From positions 1 to 26,456 of IMG/VR virus record IMGVR_UViG_3300013101_000071: DNA of 26,456 bases. One strand, written 5' to 3'. Origin of the DNA: a virus. The notes under the pieces were generated by a model, which did no database searches, was not told the DNA's origin, and worked only from the letters and a program-made list of their open reading frames with translations. The number at the start of each line of letters is the position of its first letter. Position 1 is the stretch's first letter. Positions 1-8,127 of this stretch are shown here, in pieces. A program made the position numbers and the translations under genes.

Positions 1-1
1 C

Positions 2-475
2 ACTGGGGCACCGGCTTATGTTATGGACTCTATTGTTGAGTCTTTCAATGATGCTGTGAATCAGCATATTGGCTTAGTTTGGCCAAGCGCTTCTTATCAA
101 CTTAAATCCTACAAGGAGAAGAAAACAGGTGATTTAGTGGCTAAATTCTCTGAAACTCTTATAATAAATGGTCACATTACCTCTATTGGTGCGTTATCTG
201 GTGGCGAAGAGAGAGCATTCTCTCTATCTATTGATTTTGCAATAGCTGATATATTAAGTAAGCAATTTGGTATGCCACTCAACCCCATTGTAATGGATGA
301 GCCCTTTGAAGGATTGGATGCTACAGGTAGAGAAGTGGTGGTGGAGTTGTTAGAAAAACTAGCAGTAAATCGTCAGATATTCGTAATTGACCATGCCAGT
401 GAAGCTAAGTCTATGTTTTCACAGATACTTCGTGTGGAAAAGAGAAACGATACCTCTGTTATCTGCGATACCTGA
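2..475 (+). CDS. SbcC/Rad50/gp46-like recombination ATPase, C-terminal part (cut by window start)
   Basis: This is the C-terminal lobe of an SMC-like ATPase that pairs with an SbcD/Mre11/gp47 nuclease to process DNA ends. The frame is open from the first bases of the window, so the gene starts upstream; the ATG at 23 is internal. Visible ATPase motifs, in order, are the ABC signature LSGGEERAF (about nt 199-225), Walker B with catalytic Glu in IVMDEPFEGLD (about 289-321) and the H-loop DHAS (about 391-402). Walker A and the coiled coil would lie outside the window. The likely partner, the SbcD-like gene at 10595, is about 10 kb downstream, with the replication genes between them. I see the motifs directly; the partnership is inferred from the family. 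Confidence 0.93.
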   Translation, partial: TGAPAYVMDSIVESFNDAVNQHIGLVWPSASYQLKSYKEKKTGDLVAKFSETLIINGHITSIGALSGGEERAFSLSIDFAIADILSKQFGMPLNPIVMDEPFEGLDATGREVVVELLEKLAVNRQIFVIDHASEAKSMFSQILRVEKRNDTSVICDT

Positions 476-481
476 TATAAT
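476..481 (+). promoter_or_regulatory. Extended -10 promoter, leaderless arrangement
   Basis: TATAAT is preceded by TGA, giving an extended -10 (TGnTATAAT), and followed by exactly six bases before the ATG at 488. That spacing puts the predicted transcription start on the A of the ATG. No SD is visible upstream of 488. No clear -35 box. Confidence 0.5.
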
Positions 482-487
482 TAAACT

Positions 488-751
488 ATGGAACCACTTG
501 AGAAAAAATTAAATAAAATTAAGAATATGTTCTCAGATATCAAGGCATCTATCCAAATGCCCGCCATGCCTAAGCCTCCAGCTGCATCTAAGACGTCTGG
601 TGTTGCCCCTAAAACACAAAAAGATCCAACTAAGGTTGCTGAACAGATTAAGGATCCAGATACTAAGGATCAGGTTATGGACTCTGCTAAGAAGATCAAA
701 GAGTCTATGACTACTTCAAAACTTGGACAGTGGTCAATTAAAAACAAGTAA
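488..751 (+). CDS. Small Pro/Lys-rich phage protein ending in GQWSIKNK
   Basis: An 87-residue hydrophilic protein of unknown function. It has an N-terminal amphipathic stretch (residues 1-25), a Met/Pro/Ala-rich linker (about 23-48), and a charged Lys/Asp region. It ends in GQWSIKNK (residues 80-87). That ending resembles GQWSLEK in the protein at 23577 and SWSLEK at the end of the protease at 19049, so the tail may be a shared signal. The gene has no SD; a TATAAT ends seven bases before the ATG, so the mRNA is predicted to be leaderless, as for the other two tagged proteins. It follows the SbcC gene after 12 bases. It could be a head-internal or scaffold-associated protein, but this is only inference from the tag. 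Confidence 0.7.
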   Translation: MEPLEKKLNKIKNMFSDIKASIQMPAMPKPPAASKTSGVAPKTQKDPTKVAEQIKDPDTKDQVMDSAKKIKESMTTSKLGQWSIKNK

Positions 752-761
752 AATAGCCTCT

Positions 762-1205
762 ATGGCTAAAAAGAAAAGAAAAAAACCCAAATACAATGTG
801 AATTCTGCCACTAGATCAGCCATGAGACGAGTCTTTAGTCGCTCCCCTCTTGTAAGGGAAGTTCTAAGTGCTGCTAGAAGAGAGCGCCCTAGATACAAAA
901 AAGATGGAACTTTAGCTAAGCGCCCACATGTTGAATTTTTATGCGCAGAATGCAAAGGGTGGTTTCAAGGGACTAAAGTGGCAGTGGATCATATTGATCC
1001 AGTTATCTCTATAAAACACGGATTCATCGATTGGAACACCTTCTACGATAGGTTGAATTGCGACAAAGCCAATCTTCAAGTGGTTTGTTCCTATTTACTA
1101 AAACACATACATCTTCATGGTGATAAACCATCGTGTCATCATCGCAAAACTCAAGAAGAGAGAAAACTAAGAAAAGAAATTGAAAATGGTAAAATATCTT
1201 TATAA
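762..1205 (+). CDS. HNH endonuclease (phage type)
   Basis: A 147-residue basic protein with an HNH nuclease core. An N-terminal Lys/Arg stretch (MAKKKRKKPKY) and a conserved-looking SPLVREVL segment precede a zinc knuckle, CAECKGW (about residues 55-61). Then come VDHIDPV (the catalytic His region), an N-rich loop with NLQVVC, and SCHHRKT near the C-terminus, so two Cys pairs flank the HNH fold. I chose the ATG at 762 rather than the in-frame TTG at 723, because 723 lies inside the previous gene and has no SD; the start at 762 also lacks a clear SD. Such nucleases may act as homing enzymes or in phage DNA processing; the sequence does not decide which. Confidence 0.82.
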   Translation: MAKKKRKKPKYNVNSATRSAMRRVFSRSPLVREVLSAARRERPRYKKDGTLAKRPHVEFLCAECKGWFQGTKVAVDHIDPVISIKHGFIDWNTFYDRLNCDKANLQVVCSYLLKHIHLHGDKPSCHHRKTQEERKLRKEIENGKISL

Positions 1206-1226
1206 AAACAATTAACAGGAGGAAAT

Positions 1227-1529
1227 ATGTCCATTGATATCGGTAAAGCAAAGAAAGTATTAAGTAAGTCATTTCAAGAGAATCATGAGGATGTCAATGA
1301 AGATACTGCAAAAGATCTTATCGCTTCATCCCTAAAGAAGATTAAAGGCCTTAGAGATGAAAGAGATGCTAATGATCGCCTAACTGCTGCTAAACAGATT
1401 GTAAAAGATCTTACGTCGGGGTACACTTCCACTATTAAGTATGAGGAAGCAAAAATATCTTTTCTTTTAGAGAAAATTGAGGAAATTGAAAGTGGAGAAG
1501 TTAATCCAGAATCCGCAGTCACACTTTAA
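1227..1529 (+). CDS. Small helical phage protein, unknown function
   Basis: A 100-residue charged, probably all-helical protein. A strong SD (AGGAGG, 1216-1221) lies five bases before the ATG. Residues about 55-95 contain DLTSGYTSTIKYEEAK followed by a Glu/Ile/Leu-rich helix likely to form a coiled coil. No catalytic motif is visible. Its 3' end is overlapped by the start of the following HNH gene in another frame, as often seen when a mobile nuclease gene sits next to a host gene. I do not recognise a function. Confidence 0.75.
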   Translation: MSIDIGKAKKVLSKSFQENHEDVNEDTAKDLIASSLKKIKGLRDERDANDRLTAAKQIVKDLTSGYTSTIKYEEAKISFLLEKIEEIESGEVNPESAVTL

Positions 1530-2187
1530 TAATTGCAAGGTATGTAGTGCGCTTTTTAAAAAGCGCACTTGGAATTCATCAGTGTGTTCTAGTGATTGTA
1601 GGCAATTAAAAGAAAAAAGCGCTCAAGCACTTTGGTATTATAAAAATAAAGAGTCTGAAAATGCAAAAGCAAAGAAGAGATCCTCTCTTTATTCAAAAGA
1701 AGAATTAAAAAACACACAACGCAGGTCACGAAAAAAACTTGGCAAAGCAATTCTCCTCAATAAAGGGTGCTTTATTTGCAAAAAAATATTTATGCCAAAA
1801 TCTCATAATAGTAAGACTTGCTCTAGTGTCTGTGCCCTAGTTCAAGATAGATTACGTAACAATGCATACACTAAAAATAAATATAAAAATGATATTAATT
1901 ACAAACTTGCACATAATTTAAGAAACAGATTAAGTAAAGTAATTAATTGCGGTTCAGCTGTAGATAATCTGGGGTGTACAATATGTGAGCTCAAGACTCA
2001 CCTTGAGACTCAGTTTCAAACAGGTATGACTTGGGATAATTATGGTAAGTGGCATGTAGATCACATTAAGCCATTAAGTAGGTTTAACTTACAAAACATG
2101 GTAGAATTTAATAAAGCCTGCCACTATGCCAACTTGCAACCATTATGGGCTAAAGATAACTTAATAAAAGGAAATAAGGAGAAATAG
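1492..2187 (+). CDS. HNH homing-type endonuclease with two N-terminal Cys pairs
   Basis: The frame opens at a TTG (1477), but a GAGG at 1479-1482 is correctly spaced (nine bases) from a GTG at 1492, which I take as the start; the first ATG codons are far inside. Two putative zinc knuckles come first: CKVC...CSSDC and CFIC...CSSVC. A basic linker follows, then an HNH domain at the C-terminus with HVDHIKPLSRFNL (catalytic His) and HYANLQPLWAKDNLIKGNK, the ending typical of free-standing phage HNH homing nucleases. The gene overlaps the previous one by 38 bases and stops directly against the ATG at 2188, which looks like a compact mobile insertion. Function as a homing nuclease is inferred from the family. 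Confidence 0.83.
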   Translation: MEKLIQNPQSHFNNCKVCSALFKKRTWNSSVCSSDCRQLKEKSAQALWYYKNKESENAKAKKRSSLYSKEELKNTQRRSRKKLGKAILLNKGCFICKKIFMPKSHNSKTCSSVCALVQDRLRNNAYTKNKYKNDINYKLAHNLRNRLSKVINCGSAVDNLGCTICELKTHLETQFQTGMTWDNYGKWHVDHIKPLSRFNLQNMVEFNKACHYANLQPLWAKDNLIKGNKEK

Positions 2188-2535
2188 ATGAGTTTAAGAA
2201 CTACTTACACTGGAACTTTAGATAGCAAATTAGCTGAGGCTAGAGTTGAAGGGCGAAAGATTGTTATTGATGTCAGCAACGAGCCAAACCCTGTAACCAG
2301 TTTAAGTGCTGAGTTAACTGCGGCAGCCAACAAGGGTGAAAAGAAATTTATCTACAATGCCTCGGTTGGGTATCAACCACAAGATTTACGTTTAGATGGT
2401 GCATTATGGGAAGCCTTTAGAACTGGTGTTCTTCAAGGGTTATCTGAACAAGATGTTATGTTTAACGAAGTTGAAGTTGTTTTAAATACATCCGACGCCT
2501 CAGCCACATCTGTAGACTTAAACTTCACCTTTTAA
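2188..2535 (+). CDS. Small phage protein, unknown function
   Basis: A 115-residue protein whose ATG directly follows the stop of the HNH gene, with the SD (AAGGAG) inside the end of that gene. The sequence alternates polar and hydrophobic residues and ends in VDLNFTF, with no Cys, no membrane segment and no catalytic motif. The pattern suggests a mixed alpha/beta fold with a C-terminal beta strand. A hairpin with a T-rich tail follows the stop, so it may be the last gene of its transcript. No function can be assigned. Confidence 0.72.
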   Translation: MSLRTTYTGTLDSKLAEARVEGRKIVIDVSNEPNPVTSLSAELTAAANKGEKKFIYNASVGYQPQDLRLDGALWEAFRTGVLQGLSEQDVMFNEVEVVLNTSDASATSVDLNFTF

Positions 2536-2559
2536 TACATATTTAAAAACATATTGCGT

Positions 2560-2597
2560 AGGCCTTTTGTATAATATACATGAGGCCTTTTCTTTTT
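2560..2597 (+). terminator. Stem-loop with T-rich tail before the polymerase gene
   Basis: AGGCC (2560-2564) pairs with GGCCT (2584-2588). Inside the loop TGTAT pairs with ATACA around AAT, and TTTTCTTTTT follows. This resembles an intrinsic terminator closing the upstream genes. The loop also contains TATAAT (2570-2575), so the element may instead or also be a promoter for the polymerase gene. Confidence 0.45.
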
Positions 2598-2606
2598 GGG
2601 AGCGAT

Positions 2607-5600
2607 ATGAATTATTTATGGTTAGATGCAGAGACAACTGGATTAGATTCTAATAGAAACGATATTATCCAACTAGCTTGTATACCTATTATTGGAGACA
2701 AGCGTCAAAAATCATTTAATGAATTCTGTCAACCAACGAACTGGGACGCTATTGACCCTGGAGCCACTAGGGTTCATGGTATTACAGAATCTAGAATGAG
2801 AACATTCCAAGAGCAATCGATTATGTTAGATAAACTAATTATCTATCTTAGATCTTTTGGAATAAAATTTGTAATTGCCGGTTTCAATGTGGCTTTTGAT
2901 AAAGGGTTTATCAGTAGTACCTTTATTAAGCATGGTAAATCTAAAGAGTTCTTTGAATTATTTACATTAGATATACATGATACGTTTAAAAGAGCTAAAC
3001 TTGTAAAGTCACAAATATCCACCCCCAATCTAAAGTTAGAGACATTAGCAAATCATTACGGTATTAAAATTAATGCGCATGATGCTCTTTCTGATATAGC
3101 TGCAACAATTGAAGTAGATGATAAAATTGGAACCTTATTAGGTGAGACGATTTACACAGAAGAACAAGAGCAAGAAATAGAAATAAAAATATCAAGAAAG
3201 TTCAAAGAACCGGCTCAACTTCACGTACATTCAATGTACGGAATGGTCGATTCAATTCCTTCCCCCAAAGAGTGGGAAAAATGGTGTGATGATAATGATG
3301 TTCCAGCATTTTCTATAGTTGATCATGGTAACGTTATAGCACTCAACGGTGCCTTAAAGGTTGGTAAGGCTATACCTGGAGCTGGACTATATATTAAATT
3401 CAAAGATGAGGGATTCTTTGCTCTGAATGCCTGGGCAAGTACAGAAAAGGGATACTACAATCTAATGAAACTATCCTCACTAGCTCATCACGATACAGTT
3501 ATGGACCGTGGAAGATCAACTCCGTTAAATACACTTGAACAGTTGTTAGAGTATTCAGAAGGACTTTTATTTGGTGCCCCAGGTGTTGATGGACCAGTTG
3601 GTAAGTATTTACTAGATGGGAAGTTCGATAAAGCTGGAGATATATTTAGAGAGTTGAATATGTTTTTAGGTGAGAGATTGTGGTGGGAATTTACACCAGT
3701 AGACATTAGTCATGAGTTTGTAGCGAATGCTGGGTTTAAAAGGGTATCATATGAAGGCGGAAACTCACAAAAATATTATAATAAATTTCTATCTACATTA
3801 ATAGATAAGTCTGGTGGTAAGTTTATACCGACAAGCGGTGCTCATTTTATAAATCCAGATGATAAATCTATTCAAGATTGTATCTCTAAGACATCCAGAA
3901 AAGATGGTGGATACTATCATCAGTCTTATCACGTTCTTAAAGCTGATGAAATGTATCGTGGATTAAAGAGGCACTTAGGAGATTGGCTCTCTGAAGAGAG
4001 ATATGAATCTATGATAGAGGAAACTCTCTATATAGCAGGTTTAACTAAAGACATAGAAATAAAAAAGGACTTTCATCTTCCTAAGATAGACATCCCTCAG
4101 CACTTAAAAGATAAGACTGATGATTATGATATGCAAATTTACTACTTTATGATGGAAAGAATAAAAGAGCATGGAAGATGGAAAGATGACCCCATATACG
4201 TAGAGAGGTTTAAAAGAGAAGTGGATGTCATTATGAAGAATGAGGCACTAAACTTCATACCTTATTTCTTAGTTTACGAAGACATCTCGACTTATGCACG
4301 TTCAATAGGAATTCTACAGAATATCGCAAGGGGTTCTGCAGGTGGTTCTCTAATGAGTTACTATCTCAAAATCATCCATGTCGATCCCATAAAGGCAGAA
4401 CTGCCTTTCGAAAGGTTCTTAAGTCATGCTCGTATCAGATCAGGTTCATTCCCTGATATTGATATGGATATTGGAGACACTGCTAGGCCAGATGTAATGA
4501 AGTATTTGCAAAAGAAATATGGACTTGGATTTGCTCAAATATGTACTTTCTCTAAAATGAAAACAAAAAATGCAATAAAGGATGTAATGCATGCGCTATA
4601 CGGAAAAAATAGAAACGATCCTGAAGTTAGAGATGTATGTGATACTATACCGGATTCTCCCCAAGGAGTTAGGGAAAAAGATTTCTTATACGGCTTCACT
4701 GATAAAGAAGGAGAATATCACCCTGGACAGATGGATACCAATCAGCACCTTAAGAACTTTTTTGAAATCCATCCGCAAGTAGAAAAGATGGTAGCAGGTA
4801 TGATTGGCTTAATAAGGGGTTGGTCTCGTCATGCTTCTGCTTTTGTTATAGCCACAGTTGATTTGGCATCAGAGAGAGTTCCAACATTAGTAATGGATGA
4901 TGCAAACTTAGGAAAGATATTGGTTACTCAGTATGATGCCGGTATGTGTGAAGAATCAGGTTTGGTTAAGGCTGACATTCTTGGATTAAAGACTTTAGGT
5001 GCAGTATCTGAGTGTCTAGATAGAATTAAAAAGAGCACTGGTTTTGATTATCTTGAAGAAGATGAGAATGGAATGGCACTAATATATAGACTCCCAGAAG
5101 ACGAAGGTGTTTATAATGATTTCTACAATAAAGATACAGATTCATCCTTTCAGTTTAACACTTCGTTAATTAAGGGGTATGTACAAGAGTTTGTGCCAAC
5201 TAAGCGTAAGCATCTTGCAGATATGACTGCCTTATGTAGACCTGGTACTTTAGATGCTGAATGGGAACCTGGAGTTTCAGCAGCTCAATACTATATGGAT
5301 GTGAGAAACGGTAAAACTAAGATGTCATTTATTCATGAAGATTTGCGCCCAATTCTTGGTAGTTCCAATGGGGTATTTGTATATCAAGAAGAGGTGATGC
5401 AATTTCTAGTTGAAATGGGTGGATATACTGCTGAAGAATCAGATCAGATAAGGAATGCAATTGCTAAAAAGAAAGAAGAAGTCATGTTGGCTTCTTTTGA
5501 TAAAATTAGGGTTGAAACTAAAAAACGCGGATGGACGGGAGAACAAACAGAAAAAGTATGTAATCATATCTTAGCATTCTCTAGGTATTCATTTAATAAA

Positions 5601-6548
5601 TCTCACTCATATGCATATGCAGAACTTGGATATATCACTATGTACCTAAAACATCACCATAAATTAGAGTGGTGGGCTAGTACTTTAAGTGCAGAGAAGA
5701 ATGAAGAAAAGATGCGTAAATATGTAGCATATCTTGGTAATGCTATAGCTCCCCCATCAATGAAGAATCCCTCTGATAACTTTGAAATACACGGAGATAA
5801 GATTACTGCACCGATATCTGTAGTTAAGGGTGTTGGTCCAAATACAGTAAAGGAATTAGTTTCTAAAGGGCCATTTGTTGATTTAGATGATTTCAATAAA
5901 AAGGTTAATCACACAAAGGTCAACATAGGTCACGTTGGTCACATGATTAAATCTAGAGCTGCCGATAGTTTTATGGACTTATCACTTCCTTATCCTGAAG
6001 CTAGACGTCATTTTATGGAAGAGTATAAGAGAATAAGAAAAACAAGAAGCGATTTTAAAGAGGAGCTTCTTTCAAGTGACCCAATTGAGTTATTTATTAT
6101 GGAGAGAGATAGCAATGAATGTTTCAACAGACACCTACTCAGTGATGTGGCAATTCTTGATATTATTAAGAAAGCTTGGCCTGGTCTTAAAGAAACTGGA
6201 AGAAAAGGAATTCCTCTTACGATGGGTGGGGTGCCGATCTTGAACGATCTTAGGGTTGCAGCAGGTTTGGTTAAAAAAGAATGGGAGCAAGAAGTTGGAA
6301 TGATTATGCTATACGAAGGTTCCAACACTAAGAGTGGAGAGTCTAAAAAGACAGGTAAACCATGGGCATTAACCTCAGTATCCTTATCAGATGGATATAA
6401 TTTAGTTGAGGCAGTCAAGTGGGATCAAACTAAGGCATTTAGATGGCCTGTAAATAGCATAATCTATGTAAGAGGAAAACTTAAAGAAGGTTGGAGAGAT
6501 CCAGTAAGCATGACTATAAAAGAAATAGAAAAGGTAGATAAGACCTAG
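2607..6548 (+). CDS. dnaE: DNA polymerase III alpha subunit (C-family) with fused DEDDh proofreading exonuclease
   Basis: Replicative polymerase of 1313 residues. Residues 1 to about 175 form a DnaQ-like 3'-5' exonuclease (DAETTGL at 7-13, then VHGIT, and HDALSDIAAT late in the domain). A PHP domain follows from about 203 (HVHSMYG, later DHGN). The polymerase core contains GSAGGSL, FERFL and PDIDMDIGD (616-624, with D617 and D619 as the metal-binding pair) and the third Asp in KADILGLKTL (D790). Next come FNKSHSYAYAELGY, a helix-hairpin-helix VKGVGPNT (about 1073-1080) and a C-terminal OB-like domain (about 1228-1311). The frame is open from an ATG at 2580, but the ATG at 2607 has GGGAG at a proper distance and sits just before the first exonuclease motif. 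No intein or break is seen. Confidence 0.96.
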   Translation: MNYLWLDAETTGLDSNRNDIIQLACIPIIGDKRQKSFNEFCQPTNWDAIDPGATRVHGITESRMRTFQEQSIMLDKLIIYLRSFGIKFVIAGFNVAFDKGFISSTFIKHGKSKEFFELFTLDIHDTFKRAKLVKSQISTPNLKLETLANHYGIKINAHDALSDIAATIEVDDKIGTLLGETIYTEEQEQEIEIKISRKFKEPAQLHVHSMYGMVDSIPSPKEWEKWCDDNDVPAFSIVDHGNVIALNGALKVGKAIPGAGLYIKFKDEGFFALNAWASTEKGYYNLMKLSSLAHHDTVMDRGRSTPLNTLEQLLEYSEGLLFGAPGVDGPVGKYLLDGKFDKAGDIFRELNMFLGERLWWEFTPVDISHEFVANAGFKRVSYEGGNSQKYYNKFLSTLIDKSGGKFIPTSGAHFINPDDKSIQDCISKTSRKDGGYYHQSYHVLKADEMYRGLKRHLGDWLSEERYESMIEETLYIAGLTKDIEIKKDFHLPKIDIPQHLKDKTDDYDMQIYYFMMERIKEHGRWKDDPIYVERFKREVDVIMKNEALNFIPYFLVYEDISTYARSIGILQNIARGSAGGSLMSYYLKIIHVDPIKAELPFERFLSHARIRSGSFPDIDMDIGDTARPDVMKYLQKKYGLGFAQICTFSKMKTKNAIKDVMHALYGKNRNDPEVRDVCDTIPDSPQGVREKDFLYGFTDKEGEYHPGQMDTNQHLKNFFEIHPQVEKMVAGMIGLIRGWSRHASAFVIATVDLASERVPTLVMDDANLGKILVTQYDAGMCEESGLVKADILGLKTLGAVSECLDRIKKSTGFDYLEEDENGMALIYRLPEDEGVYNDFYNKDTDSSFQFNTSLIKGYVQEFVPTKRKHLADMTALCRPGTLDAEWEPGVSAAQYYMDVRNGKTKMSFIHEDLRPILGSSNGVFVYQEEVMQFLVEMGGYTAEESDQIRNAIAKKKEEVMLASFDKIRVETKKRGWTGEQTEKVCNHILAFSRYSFNKSHSYAYAELGYITMYLKHHHKLEWWASTLSAEKNEEKMRKYVAYLGNAIAPPSMKNPSDNFEIHGDKITAPISVVKGVGPNTVKELVSKGPFVDLDDFNKKVNHTKVNIGHVGHMIKSRAADSFMDLSLPYPEARRHFMEEYKRIRKTRSDFKEELLSSDPIELFIMERDSNECFNRHLLSDVAILDIIKKAWPGLKETGRKGIPLTMGGVPILNDLRVAAGLVKKEWEQEVGMIMLYEGSNTKSGESKKTGKPWALTSVSLSDGYNLVEAVKWDQTKAFRWPVNSIIYVRGKLKEGWRDPVSMTIKEIEKVDKT

Positions 6549-6559
6549 GAGGAAACATT

Positions 6560-7024
6560 ATGGCAAAATTTGTAGTAGTAAAAGAAGAACCTAAAAATCT
6601 TAAAGTAGGTGAGATTGTAATCTCTATGCCTGACTTTATAGAGGAAATTGAGGCATCAGAGCGCTTCGCATCAAAATTAGGTAAGCGTAGACTTACCTCG
6701 TTATTTCATCTTAAAAATATAGCTGGAAATATTGGGAGAGCATATGACCCAGAAGAGTTCAATCCTATTAGTAGCATTCCTTATTCTCGTTATGAGGGTA
6801 TTGAATTCGAATCTGCGAAAGACTTATCTGAGAAAGTTGTACTCAGAATGTTCAACAAACATCACCCACAAATCGTAGATAAGTATTTAGATAAGAAAAT
6901 CAAAACTCGTCCAAAGGATACAAAACTCATATACTTCGTTGGATCTAATAACCATTTAACTCCCTTTTTAGAAAATGGAATTGACCAAGAAAATTCAAAG
7001 AAAAAGGTTGTTAATAATAATTAA
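6560..7024 (+). CDS. Phage protein of unknown function in replication cluster
   Basis: A 154-residue protein with a strong SD (AGGAGG, 6547-6552) that overlaps the stop codon of the polymerase gene, so the two are probably translated from one message. The N-terminal part (MAKFVVVKEEPKNLKVGEI) looks like a small beta-rich module, the middle is basic, and the C-terminus is Lys/Asn-rich. There is no Cys pair, P-loop or nuclease motif. Its place between the polymerase and SSB suggests a DNA-replication role, but nothing in the sequence defines it. Confidence 0.75.
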   Translation: MAKFVVVKEEPKNLKVGEIVISMPDFIEEIEASERFASKLGKRRLTSLFHLKNIAGNIGRAYDPEEFNPISSIPYSRYEGIEFESAKDLSEKVVLRMFNKHHPQIVDKYLDKKIKTRPKDTKLIYFVGSNNHLTPFLENGIDQENSKKKVVNNN

Positions 7025-7029
7025 TTTGG

Positions 7030-7035
7030 TATAAT
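7030..7035 (+). promoter_or_regulatory. Extended -10 promoter before SSB, leaderless for a short ORF
   Basis: TTTGGTATAAT is an extended -10 (TGnTATAAT). A weak -35-like TTGTTA (7008-7013) lies 16 bases upstream. Six bases after the hexamer is an ATG (7042) opening an 18-codon ORF. Confidence 0.55.
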
Positions 7036-7041
7036 AGAATC

Positions 7042-7098
7042 ATGCCGATTACGGTAGTTAGAAATTACGATGCCTTTCGAGGTAGAAGGAGAAAATAA
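7042..7098 (+). CDS. Possible 18-residue leader peptide coupled to SSB
   Basis: An ATG exactly six bases after the -10 hexamer opens an 18-codon frame encoding MPITVVRNYDAFRGRRRK. Its TAA overlaps the SSB ATG as TAATG. It has no SD and would be translated from a leaderless transcript. A hairpin with a TTCG loop (TGCCT/AGGTA, 7071-7084) lies inside it, just before the SSB ribosome site. Translation of the leader could open this hairpin and couple SSB synthesis to it. The peptide's basic end (RGRRRK) is partly a by-product of the SD sequence it spans, so it may not be a real product. Confidence 0.35.
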   Translation: MPITVVRNYDAFRGRRRK

Positions 7099-8117
7099 TG
7101 AGTAATATTAAGATCAATCCCGATGCACTTCAGCCAAAAAGAGAATGGGTACGACATAAGGTCGTCGAAGGAAGCAATATCTTTCGTTTCTTGCCCCCTT
7201 TTGGAGAGCAAGCCAATGGTTACCCTTACAAAAGATGGATGGTTACGTGGGGTCTTTTAGATCCAGATAGTAATCGCTTACGTCCATACGCTAGTTCAAT
7301 TACAACTTCAGAAAAAGCATGTCCAGTGATGGAATTTGTTAAAATTCTTTCAGAAAAAGCTGAAGTTATTGGTGCTGAACTAAAAGCCAGCGGGGCAACA
7401 TCAGATGCAGTTAAGGAGCGCTTAAAGTCTCTCAATAAGACTATTAGCAATCTTCGCCCTAAAGGATCATATGCATGGAATGCTGTAGATAAGGCTGGTA
7501 AACTTGGCTTACTTGAATTGAAATCAACAGCTAATAAGAAGTTAAAAGCCTTGATGAGTGAATATATCAATGATTACAATCAAGATCCTACTTCAGTGAA
7601 CAGCACAGATGATGATTCTGGAATCTGGTTCAATATTAAGCGTACAGGTACTGGATTTGATACCGAGTATGATGCTGAAAAATTCCAATCTAAGACTAAG
7701 ATCAATGGTCAAATTGCATTTGTAGATGATCGCTCTGCATTACCAGATGATATCGCTGCAGAATGGGAGAAGAATGCTTATGATCTTAATTCTATCTATC
7801 AGGTTAAAACCTATGATGAGTTAAATGCAATACTTCTTGCAAATATGCCTCGTATTATCAAAGAATGTCCAGATGCCCTAATTCCTGGTTTTGAATCAAC
7901 AGTGGTTGCCACCGAAGCAGTGTCAACTACTGTCATCACTAAGCCAGCAAATGCTCCAACTGGACCAGCAATTACAACTAAATTCGATGACGAAGACGAT
8001 CTAGTTGAAGCTAGTGCTCCGGCACCAGTTACTGCTCCAGCGCCAGTTGCTGCAGCAGCTCTTGCTAGTAATTCTGAAGATCTTTTAGCTATGGCGGATG
8101 ATATTCTAAACGGCTAA
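7098..8117 (+). CDS. Single-stranded DNA-binding protein, T4 gp32-like
   Basis: A 339-residue protein with the gp32-like layout: a short basic N-terminal arm, then IFRFLPPFG (28-36) and a Trp/Tyr-rich patch (YKRWMVTW), a lone Cys in EKACPVMEF (72-80), WFNIKRTGTGFDTEYD in the OB core, and an Ala/Pro-rich linker leading to a strongly acidic tail (DDEDDLVEA, EDLLAMADDILNG). Acidic tails of gp32-type proteins contact other replication and recombination proteins. A full zinc-binding set is not evident. The SD AAGGAG (7086-7091) is well spaced from the ATG. It is next to a possible UvsY-like gene and RecA/UvsX, as expected for presynaptic filament assembly. Confidence 0.85.
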   Translation: MSNIKINPDALQPKREWVRHKVVEGSNIFRFLPPFGEQANGYPYKRWMVTWGLLDPDSNRLRPYASSITTSEKACPVMEFVKILSEKAEVIGAELKASGATSDAVKERLKSLNKTISNLRPKGSYAWNAVDKAGKLGLLELKSTANKKLKALMSEYINDYNQDPTSVNSTDDDSGIWFNIKRTGTGFDTEYDAEKFQSKTKINGQIAFVDDRSALPDDIAAEWEKNAYDLNSIYQVKTYDELNAILLANMPRIIKECPDALIPGFESTVVATEAVSTTVITKPANAPTGPAITTKFDDEDDLVEASAPAPVTAPAPVAAAALASNSEDLLAMADDILNG

Positions 8118-8127
8118 AGGAGCAGTT

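Noticed and set aside
2580-2606. Upstream ATG for the polymerase giving nine extra residues.
   Set aside because: It lies inside the hairpin with no SD; the ATG at 2607 has GGGAG and begins just before the exonuclease motif.
6008-6418. A 136-codon reverse-strand ORF within the polymerase gene.
   Set aside because: It lies wholly opposite a strongly supported coding frame, has no SD, and its composition is that of an antisense shadow.
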